This document shows, piece by piece, positions 23,249-28,041 of a stretch of DNA of 28,041 bases. How positions within the stretch are numbered: position 1 is the first letter of the stretch; the number at the start of each line of letters is the position of its first letter. Source of the stretch: JBFGCA01 sp041567315 (lineage in GTDB: Bacteria; Acidobacteriota; Thermoanaerobaculia; Multivoradales; JAHEKO01); NCBI GenBank assembly GCA_041567315.1, contig JBFGCA010000060.1, forward strand, positions 1 through 28,041. Direction: 5' to 3'. The translations under genes and the position numbers were made by a program. The notes beneath the pieces were generated by a model that was not told where the DNA came from, ran no database searches, and saw nothing but the letters and a program-made list of their open reading frames with translations.

Positions 23249-23482
23249 ATGGCGAGCATCACGATCGAATACTGCGTGGTCTGAAACTACCGCCCGCGAG
23301 CTGCCGGTCTGGCAGACGCCATCAAGGAAAAGGTGGGTATCAAACCACGTCTGGTCAAAGGTCGCGACGGCGTCTTCGAGGTTGCCCTCGACGGCGAGCT
23401 GCTGTACTCGAAAAAAGCCACCGGCCGTTTTCCCGAGCCCGGCGAGGTCGAAGACCAGTTGGCCGCCGCACTGGCCGGCTAG
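23249..23482 (+). CDS. SelW/SelT/SelH (Rdx) family selenoprotein, UGA-encoded Sec at codon 12
   Basis: 77 aa if the TGA at 23282-23284 is read as selenocysteine. The N-terminus is MASITIEYCVVUNYRPRAAG, giving a C-x-x-U motif (Cys9, Sec12) exactly where Rdx-family proteins carry CxxC or CxxU between the first strand and helix. The rest also fits: RAAGLADAIKEK helix, GVFEVALDGELLYSKK (41-56), and the family's closing GRFPEPGEVEDQL. Frame is open on both sides of the TGA to TAG at 23480-23482. Shine-Dalgarno GGTGGAGG and -10 TATACT precede it, and a SECIS-like hairpin follows the TGA. Thioredoxin-like redox protein, precise substrate unknown. Standard gene calling stops at codon 11. A Cys/Sec-less pseudogene is the alternative, but the hairpin and intact downstream frame argue against it. 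Confidence 0.9.
23282..23319 (+). promoter_or_regulatory. Bacterial SECIS-like element immediately after the Sec UGA
   Basis: After the UGA (23282-23284) comes a hairpin CUGCC (23301-23305), loop GGUCU (23306-23310), GGCAG (23311-23315), with a further GCG/CGC extension (23296-23298 with 23317-23319) across a small internal loop. The loop begins 21 nt after the UGA, within the range for bacterial SECIS, and GGUCU is the same loop sequence that SelB recognises in E. coli fdhF. Confidence 0.8.
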
Positions 23483-23514
23483 CGCGCATCCGGCGGCGGC
23501 CCCGGAATTCGGCT

Positions 23515-24762
23515 CTAGCGCGCGTCGAGCTGCGCCACCGCCTCCATATGCCCGGTCTGGGGAAACAGATCGAGCAGCGTCAGCCGCTCGCACCGGTAGG
23601 CCGATGCCAGACGCCGCAGGTCGCGAGCCAGCGCCCCGGCGTGACAGGAGACGTAGGTGAGCCGCGCCGGGCGTCGCCGGGTCAGCGCCTCCACCAGCAC
23701 CGGCGGCAGCCCGGCGCGGGGCGGATCCACCACCACCCGGTCCGCCGCCGGTAGCTCGGCCGCCCAGCTCTCGACCGCCTGCGTCACGACCTCGACATTG
23801 CCCAGGCGGTGCCGCTCGGCGTTGCGGCGGGCGTAGCGGGCGGCCACCCGGTCGCCCTCGACCGCCACCACCCGCGCGTAGCGGCCCGCCAGCGGCAGGG
23901 TGAACAGACCGACGCCGGCGTAGAGGTCCACCGCCAGCTCGCCGCTCGCCTCGCCGACCGTCGCCGCCACCAGCTCGCCCAGCAGTCCGCGGTGGGTCTG
24001 GAAGAAGCAGCGGGCGTCGAACCGGTAGCGATAGCGCCCCACCGTCAGCTCGATCTCGCCGCGCGGCAGCTCGCCGACCGCCGGCGCGGCCGACAGCGCG
24101 GCCCGGGTGGCCGCCGGCGGCGTGGTCTGCCCGGGGTCGCCCCCCGCCGCGTCGCTCCCGGCGGGGTCGCCCGCCGCCAGGTCGATCCGCCGCGGCGGCT
24201 CGGCCGGTAGCAGACGGGACAGCCCGGGGAGCAGCGCCTCGAGCTCGGGCACCAGGATCGGGCAGCCCTCGACCGCGACCAGCCGGTGGCTGCCTCGCGC
24301 GAAGTAGCCGACCACCGGCCGACCGCCGGCGGCGGCGGTGTGAAGCTGGGTCCGCAGCCGGTAGCCCCAGGCGGCGCCGGTGACCAGCTCCACCGGGGGC
24401 ACCGGGTCGACCCCGCCGAGGCGGACCAGGGTCTCGAGCAGCGCCGCGGCCTTGAGGCCCGGCTGCAGCTCGTCCTCCAGGTGCTGGAGGTCGCAGCCGC
24501 CGCACTCCGCGAAGTAGCGGCACGGTGGGGTCCGCCGGCCGGGTCCCGGCTCGAGGATCTCCAGGATCTCGGCCCGGCCGTAGTCCGGCCGGCGCTCGCT
24601 CAGCCGCACCCGCAGGCGGTCGCCCGGCGCCGAGCGCGGCACGAAGATCGGGATCCCCTCGAAGCGGCCCAGGCCCTCGCCGCCGGCGACCAGCTTCTCT
24701 ATCACCAGCTCCAGCTCCTCGACCCCGGCCAGGCGGGCGCCCGCCCGCTGCTCGCGCCTCAC
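23515..24762 (-). CDS. RlmD/TrmA-type 23S rRNA (uracil-5-)-methyltransferase
   Basis: 415 aa, SAM-dependent RNA m5U methyltransferase. N-terminal TRAM domain (about 15-75, LVIEKLVAGGEGLGRFEGIPIFVP). Four cysteines for a [4Fe-4S] cluster: C81, C87, C90 (CRYFAECGGC) and C167. Then FFQTHRGL, SAM site VDLYAGVGLFTLPLA, DPPRAGL, catalytic Cys in YVSCHAGALARDL, and the C-terminal DLFPQTGHMEAVAQL. A Gly/Ala/Pro-rich insert at about 190-235 is unusual. GTG at 24762 lies four bases after the upstream MBL gene stop. Exact site (RlmD, RlmC or TrmA) cannot be told from sequence alone. Confidence 0.93.
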   Translation of the reverse strand: MRREQRAGARLAGVEELELVIEKLVAGGEGLGRFEGIPIFVPRSAPGDRLRVRLSERRPDYGRAEILEILEPGPGRRTPPCRYFAECGGCDLQHLEDELQPGLKAAALLETLVRLGGVDPVPPVELVTGAAWGYRLRTQLHTAAAGGRPVVGYFARGSHRLVAVEGCPILVPELEALLPGLSRLLPAEPPRRIDLAAGDPAGSDAAGGDPGQTTPPAATRAALSAAPAVGELPRGEIELTVGRYRYRFDARCFFQTHRGLLGELVAATVGEASGELAVDLYAGVGLFTLPLAGRYARVVAVEGDRVAARYARRNAERHRLGNVEVVTQAVESWAAELPAADRVVVDPPRAGLPPVLVEALTRRRPARLTYVSCHAGALARDLRRLASAYRCERLTLLDLFPQTGHMEAVAQLDAR

Positions 24763-24766
24763 CCTC

Positions 24767-25591
24767 TCACTCCCCGAAAACCCGGACCCGCTCGGCCAGC
24801 CCCGGCAGCCGGTGCTTGACCTCGGCGGCCAGCTCGGCGGTCGCGTGCCGGCGGCTCAGGTGGTGCAGCACCAGCGCCCGGTTGGCGAAGTGGTCCACCC
24901 GTTCGACCAGGTCGTCCAGATGGATGTGCTTGTAGCGGTCGCCGTGCCGCCGCTGTCGCGGTCCCAGGAAGGTGCACTCGATCAGCAGCACGCCGGTCTC
25001 GTAGAGCCGGGGCTCGGTCTCGAAGACCCCCGGACCGGTGTCCCCGCAGTAGGAGAGCGCCAGCTCCTCGAGCTCCTCTTCGAGCCGGTGCCCGGCGGCG
25101 CGCAGCTCGGCCAGCCGGGCGCCCGGCAGGCCCCGGTAGGCGGGCGCCAGCCGGCGGCGGCGGCGGCACAGGTGATAGCCCAGCGACGGCACCACGTGGT
25201 CGGTCGCAAAGGCCTCGACCGTGAGGTCGCGCCCCACCGGCACCCGCGCCCCCGGCTCGAGCGGCAGGATCTCGAAGCTGAAGGTCTCGTCCGCCAGCCG
25301 CGCCGCCGACTCGACCAGCGCCCGCAGCTCGCCGGCGATGGCCGCCGGGCAGCCCAGCCGGGTGGGACCGGCCTGCTGGAGGGCACGCTGCGACAGCGCC
25401 CAGGGCGCCCCCAGCGCGTGGTCGAGATGGCCATGGGTCAGGAAGAGGTCGGCCGCGCCCGCCAGTGCCGGCGCCCCGCGGCCGGCGTCGAAGGCCAGTC
25501 CGGGGGGATGGACCCGGAACCAGGTCCCCTCGCCGGCCCGCGACTCACCCTCGAGGGTGAGGTCCGGAAAGCGCAGGCTGGTCGTGGCCAC
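24767..25591 (-). CDS. Metallo-beta-lactamase-fold hydrolase, RNase Z-like
   Basis: 274 aa from GTG at 25591 (MATTSLRFPDLTLEG). MBL metal motif THGHLDHALG, further ligands in CGDTGPGV (Asp), and IECTFL...H.H..DL followed by LVLHHLSRRHA near the C-terminus, as in RNase Z/arylsulfatase-like members. A long Arg-rich loop (CRRRRRLAPAYRG) follows the FATDHVVPSLGYHL motif, the typical place for the RNase Z exosite or substrate loop. The frame continues to 25666 but that stretch is inside a repeat element, so the internal start is preferred. Could process tRNA 3' ends; a related hydrolase role is possible. Confidence 0.85.
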   Translation of the reverse strand: MATTSLRFPDLTLEGESRAGEGTWFRVHPPGLAFDAGRGAPALAGAADLFLTHGHLDHALGAPWALSQRALQQAGPTRLGCPAAIAGELRALVESAARLADETFSFEILPLEPGARVPVGRDLTVEAFATDHVVPSLGYHLCRRRRRLAPAYRGLPGARLAELRAAGHRLEEELEELALSYCGDTGPGVFETEPRLYETGVLLIECTFLGPRQRRHGDRYKHIHLDDLVERVDHFANRALVLHHLSRRHATAELAAEVKHRLPGLAERVRVFGE

Positions 25592-25619
25592 GGCGCCGCC
25601 GCCGGCCCGGCGGACCGGG

Positions 25620-25786
25620 CTAGTGGACCGTAACGGATGAAATCGCAGTGCCTGAGCGGCCCTCACAGCCGATCTCGGCGTTGCGCCTCCTCGCCATAGT
25701 CCCCGCTATGACTGCGTCGACGCGCCTGGAGCTCGGCCGCGATGGCTCGCTCATTCACCACCGACTCGAGTGTTACAGGCCACTAG
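25620..25786. mobile_element. 167-bp MITE-like element flanked by TA dinucleotides
   Basis: Imperfect terminal inverted repeats CTAGTGGACCGTAAC (25620-25634) and GTTACAGGCCACTAG (25772-25786), 13 of 15 matching, each with TA at the outer edge as expected for Tc1/mariner-IS630-type target duplication. A central CATAG-TCCCCG-CTATG hairpin lies at 25695-25710. No ORF inside. It lies between the MBL gene start and the GAPDH stop codon, which overlaps its right end. No cognate transposase in this window. Confidence 0.65.
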
Positions 25787-26844
25787 ATCTCCCTGTAGAG
25801 CCAGCGACGGATGGGGTCGAGGCGCTTGGAGACGGTCTGCCAGTCGGGCTCGATGACCCACAGGGCCCCCGCCACCGAGGAGAGCAGCGAATTGCCGTCC
25901 TGCGGGGTGAAGCAGAAGCCGACCACCTCGCGCTTGCGGCGCACCGCCAGGGTCGGCACCACCACCACCGTCTGCGACAGGATGCGCCCGTAGTAGCCGT
26001 GGTCGCGGCCGAAGCTGAAGATCTGGTTGGCCTCCCGCTTGTGGGTCACCGCCACCCGGTGGTTGGCGGTCAGCCGCTGCAGGACCTCCTCGACGGTGGT
26101 GTCGCGGTTGAGCGCCAGCTGGAACCAGATTGAGTGCATGTACTGGGTGTTGAGCTTGACGGCGCTCGAGAACAGGTCGAGGTCCTTGCCCACGGTCTTG
26201 AACAGCGAGTGGGCGTCGCGGGCGTGGTGGGTGCCGAACTCGGCGTCGTCGTGCTTGCCGACGCTGGGCGCGGGGATGAACTTGTCGACCTGGGTGATGT
26301 CGTTCGCCCGCCGCATGCAGACGAAGGTGCCCCGCTCGAGACAGTAGCCGTTGCCGTCGTCGCTGATGGTCTTGACCAGGGTAGTGATGTTGTGGGTGTT
26401 GCAGGAGACGACCTGCACGTAACGGTCGTCCTCGGCATCGAGCGCTTCGTCGTTGACGCCGCGGGCGTACGGCTTGCCGAAGCCGAACTCGCTGCCCTGA
26501 GCGAGAAAGCCCTGCGGCCCGCTGGTCTTCGAGTAGTAGCGGTCCTTGTTCTGGTTGCCGGCCGGGGTGCAGTCGATGACCACGGTGGCCCGCTCGAGCG
26601 CCTCTTCGGCCTCGAAGCTGACCTTGTGCCCGAGCTGCTCGAAGGAGTCGGTGCGGTCCTGGTCGACGGCCAGCAGCGCCCCGCGGTCCATCAGGTGGTT
26701 GAGCCGCGACCGGTCGGAGGCCAGCGGCGTTCGCTTGTGGAAGGTCACCTCGTCGACGCCCATCCGATCGCGGAAGTCGGTGAACAGACCGATCAGCGGT
26801 TCGCCGATGGTGCCGGTCCCTACAACGTGCACGATTCGTTTCAT
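25783..26844 (-). CDS. Type II (archaeal-like) glyceraldehyde-3-phosphate dehydrogenase
   Basis: 353 aa from ATG at 26844 with GAGGCGA upstream. Nucleotide-binding GTGTIGEPLIGLF at 9-21 and catalytic Cys148 in QVVSCNTHNITTLVKTI, the same place as the VVSCNTT motif of archaeal phosphorylating GAPDH. VIDCTPAGNQNKDRYY and the HH-containing segment EFGTHHARDAH also follow the archaeal pattern. It differs from bacterial GapA, which has ASCTTN. The reaction interconverts G3P and 1,3-bisphosphoglycerate; use of NADP or NAD cannot be told. The stop codon TAG overlaps the MITE-like element. The 67-bp gap to the upstream Cys-rich gene suggests one transcript. Confidence 0.82.
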   Translation of the reverse strand: MKRIVHVVGTGTIGEPLIGLFTDFRDRMGVDEVTFHKRTPLASDRSRLNHLMDRGALLAVDQDRTDSFEQLGHKVSFEAEEALERATVVIDCTPAGNQNKDRYYSKTSGPQGFLAQGSEFGFGKPYARGVNDEALDAEDDRYVQVVSCNTHNITTLVKTISDDGNGYCLERGTFVCMRRANDITQVDKFIPAPSVGKHDDAEFGTHHARDAHSLFKTVGKDLDLFSSAVKLNTQYMHSIWFQLALNRDTTVEEVLQRLTANHRVAVTHKREANQIFSFGRDHGYYGRILSQTVVVVPTLAVRRKREVVGFCFTPQDGNSLLSSVAGALWVIEPDWQTVSKRLDPIRRWLYREI

Positions 26845-26911
26845 CTGTTGTCGCCTCGTCCGCCGGCGGCCCGGCGCGGGCCTCGGCGCCGCCCCGGCCG
26901 CGCCCCGGCCG

Positions 26912-27169
26912 CTATCCCCCGTTGCCGGCCCGCGGCCCCTCGGCGCCGTGCCGGCCACCGCCTCGCCACTCGGGGTCGCGGCGCGCGAACTCGTCGAGCT
27001 CCCTGGGGACCTCGACCAGCGTCCGGGTCACCTCCGGGTCGCAGATCTGGTTCTCGCATTCGTAGGTGTAGACGTGCCACTCTCCGGCACGCTGGAAGTG
27101 GCACAACGTCTGGTAGGTCTGGCAGTTGCCGCACTTGACCGACAGGTTGCGGATGTTGATCCCTGACAT
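26912..27169 (-). CDS. Small Cys-rich putative zinc-binding protein
   Basis: 85 aa, no family recognised. CGNC (C13, C16), a single C23, and CENQIC (C38, C43) suggest a zinc ribbon or similar metal site in the first 45 residues. The final 20 residues are Gly/Arg-rich and probably disordered. No signal peptide. ATG at 27169 has no obvious Shine-Dalgarno; it lies 43 bases after the TlpA-like stop on the same strand. Confidence 0.65.
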   Translation of the reverse strand: MSGINIRNLSVKCGNCQTYQTLCHFQRAGEWHVYTYECENQICDPEVTRTLVEVPRELDEFARRDPEWRGGGRHGAEGPRAGNGG

Positions 27170-27212
27170 CGGAAGACCGGCAGGGGGTCGCCGGAGCGGG
27201 CCAGGCCCGCGA

Positions 27213-27785
27213 TCAGGCGGCCGCCCGGTCGCTCGCCGCCGGCGCCGCCGCAGCCGCGGCCGCGCGGAGCTCGCGATCGAGGGTCTCGCCGTCCGAGATC
27301 CCCGGCCGTAGATAGGCGATCCGGCCCTGACGATCGACGATCATCACCGTCGGCAGGGCGAAGATCCGGAGCGCCTCCCCCAGCTCCTCGTTCGGGTCGA
27401 GCAGCACGGGATAGGGGAACGGCCGGCGGCCGGCGAACTCCCGCACGATCGCCTCCGGCTCGCCGAGGCTGACCGCCAGGAACTCGACCCCGGAACCGGC
27501 GTGCTGCCGGTACAGGGGCTCGAGGATCTCGCGCTGGACGTGGCAGGGGGCACACCAGGTGGCCCAGAACTCCACCAGCAGCACCCGTCCGGAGAAATCG
27601 GCAAGGCTCACCCGACCGCCGTCGAGCGACGCCAGCTCGAAATCGGGCGCCGCCTCGAAGCCCGGCTCGGGGGCGGCGGCGGCGTCGGGTCGGGCACAGG
27701 CCACGAGCAAGAGGCCCAGCGCCGCCGCCGTTGACAATCCCCGCAGAACCGATCGCTCCACCGGGGTAGAGACACTCCCACTCAC
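27213..27785 (-). CDS. TlpA-like thioredoxin-fold lipoprotein
   Basis: 190 aa. Signal peptide with lipobox LLLVAC (Cys30), predicting a periplasmic lipoprotein. Thioredoxin fold of the TlpA/ResA type: PDFELASLDGGRVSLADFSGRVLLVEFWATWCAPC with active-site CAPC (Cys78, Cys81), then LPTVMIVDRQGRIAYLRPG with the cis-Pro. Likely a membrane-anchored thiol-disulfide reductase, e.g. for cytochrome c maturation; partner unknown. C-terminal Ala-rich tail is unusual. GTG at 27785 follows TAAGCT by six bases. Confidence 0.88.
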   Translation of the reverse strand: MSGSVSTPVERSVLRGLSTAAALGLLLVACARPDAAAAPEPGFEAAPDFELASLDGGRVSLADFSGRVLLVEFWATWCAPCHVQREILEPLYRQHAGSGVEFLAVSLGEPEAIVREFAGRRPFPYPVLLDPNEELGEALRIFALPTVMIVDRQGRIAYLRPGISDGETLDRELRAAAAAAAPAASDRAAA

Positions 27786-27791
27786 CCCGGC

Positions 27792-27820
27792 AGCTTAGCC
27801 CAAGCGGCAGGCCTTGGGAA
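27792..27820 (-). promoter_or_regulatory. Promoter of the TlpA-like gene, leaderless spacing
   Basis: Minus strand TTCCCA (27820-27815), 17-bp spacer, TAAGCT (27797-27792), then six bases to the GTG at 27785. Both boxes are weak matches (4/6 and 3/6). Confidence 0.35.
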
Positions 27821-27850
27821 GGCGGAGCGGCGAGCCCGGCTCGAAAGAAC

Positions 27851-28041
27851 CTAGCTGCCAGCCGGCGGCGGCGGCGCCATGCCCGCCGTCTTGCGCGCGG
27901 TCTTGGTCTTGCGCGCCGTCTTGCGAGCAGTCTTCTTGGCGGCCTTCTTCTTCGTAGCCTTCTTCTTGGCCTTCCTCTTGGTGGCCTTCTTCTTGGTGGC
28001 CTTCCTCTTGGTGGCCTTCTTCTTGGTGGCCTTCTTCTTCG
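27851..28041 (-). CDS. C-terminal fragment of a histone H1-like Lys/Ala-rich protein (5' end outside window)
   Basis: 63 codons before TAG at 27853-27851, open to the window edge. Composition is Lys-dominated with repeats of KKKAT and KKKATKRKAT type, then KKTARKTARKTKTARKTAG, ending in a Pro-rich GMAPPPPAGS. Resembles the tail of histone H1 and of bacterial H1-like proteins. The repeat portion is a coding tandem repeat of about 15 bases (AAGAAGAAGGCCACC type), which explains the low-complexity DNA at 27930-28041. The repeat units resemble the KKTAARKTA tail of the protein at 64-888, suggesting two H1-like proteins. N-terminal domain unknown. Confidence 0.85.
   Translation of the reverse strand, partial: KKKATKKKATKRKATKKKATKRKAKKKATKKKAAKKTARKTARKTKTARKTAGMAPPPPAGS

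Noticed and set aside
23249..23284. Selenoprotein gene read as a pseudogene with a premature stop
   Set aside because: The frame is intact on both sides, the UGA is exactly at the Rdx redox position and a SECIS-like hairpin follows.
25592..25666. Longer start of the MBL gene
   Set aside because: The added residues are encoded partly by the MITE-like element.
27831..27843. CGAGC-CCG-GCTCG palindrome as terminator of the second H1-like gene
   Set aside because: On the minus strand it is not followed by a T-run, so it does not look like an intrinsic terminator.
27930..28041. Tandem repeat as CRISPR or satellite
   Set aside because: Unit is about 15 bases without spacers and encodes a Lys-rich tail in frame; it is a coding repeat.
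1..28041. tRNA, rRNA or CRISPR loci
   Set aside because: No T-arm-like GGTTCGAATCC pattern, rRNA motif or repeat-spacer structure was noticed by eye; a tRNAscan run would be needed to be certain.

Overview
The window is a very GC-rich, gene-dense bacterial segment. An outer-membrane lineage is indicated by lpxH, an Mla/MCE lipid-transport operon and lipoprotein-type signals. The combination of a GWxTD-domain protein, a TPR/sigma-54 activator, lysine/alanine-rich H1-like proteins and a type II (archaeal-like) GAPDH suggests Acidobacteriota, possibly a Thermoanaerobaculia-like lineage. That placement is inference; no marker gene is present to prove it.

Layout. 64-888(-): nucleoid-type protein with H1-like basic tails, two MerR-like HTH units and an AT-hook, driven by a full-consensus sigma70 promoter (TTGACA-16-TATAAT). 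1118-10707(-): a long same-strand run plsC > mrp > lpxH > aroA > sigma-54 activator > dppB > dppC, interrupted on the opposite strand by a free methionine-R-sulfoxide reductase gene lying exactly between dppB and dppC. 10759-18117(+): a probable 12-codon leader ORF, mlaE-mlaF-mlaD, then the UDP-glucuronate branch point (4-epimerase, Ugd, Uxs), an unknown 87-aa protein, a YggX-like protein with two CxxC pairs and a TVP38/DedA-type membrane protein. 18142-19215(-): ClpX-like AAA+ ATPase without the zinc domain or a recognisable ClpP-docking loop. 19703-20677(+): secreted TPR protein. 20868-23126(-): folE > GWxTD protein > fabH-like. 23249-23482(+): a short selenoprotein gene. 23515-25591(-): MBL-fold nuclease-like gene and an RlmD/TrmA-type methyltransferase. 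25783-27785(-): TlpA-like lipoprotein, a small Cys-rich protein and type II GAPDH. 27851-28041(-): the 3' end of a second H1-like protein running off the window.

The most notable find is the 77-codon Rdx/SelW-family gene at 23249-23482. It has an in-frame UGA at codon 12, giving a C-x-x-U redox motif, and a bacterial-SECIS-like hairpin (CUGCC-GGUCU-GGCAG) 16 nt after the UGA. A standard gene caller would miss or truncate it. No selenocysteine machinery lies in this window.

Other structure not explained by ordinary genes: a 179-bp near-perfect palindromic element with 19-bp perfect terminal repeats overlapping the fabH-like stop codon; a 167-bp MITE-like element flanked by TA overlapping the GAPDH stop codon; and a recurring arrangement in which a TAnnnT -10 box sits 6-9 nt before the start codon, suggesting widespread leaderless or near-leaderless transcripts.
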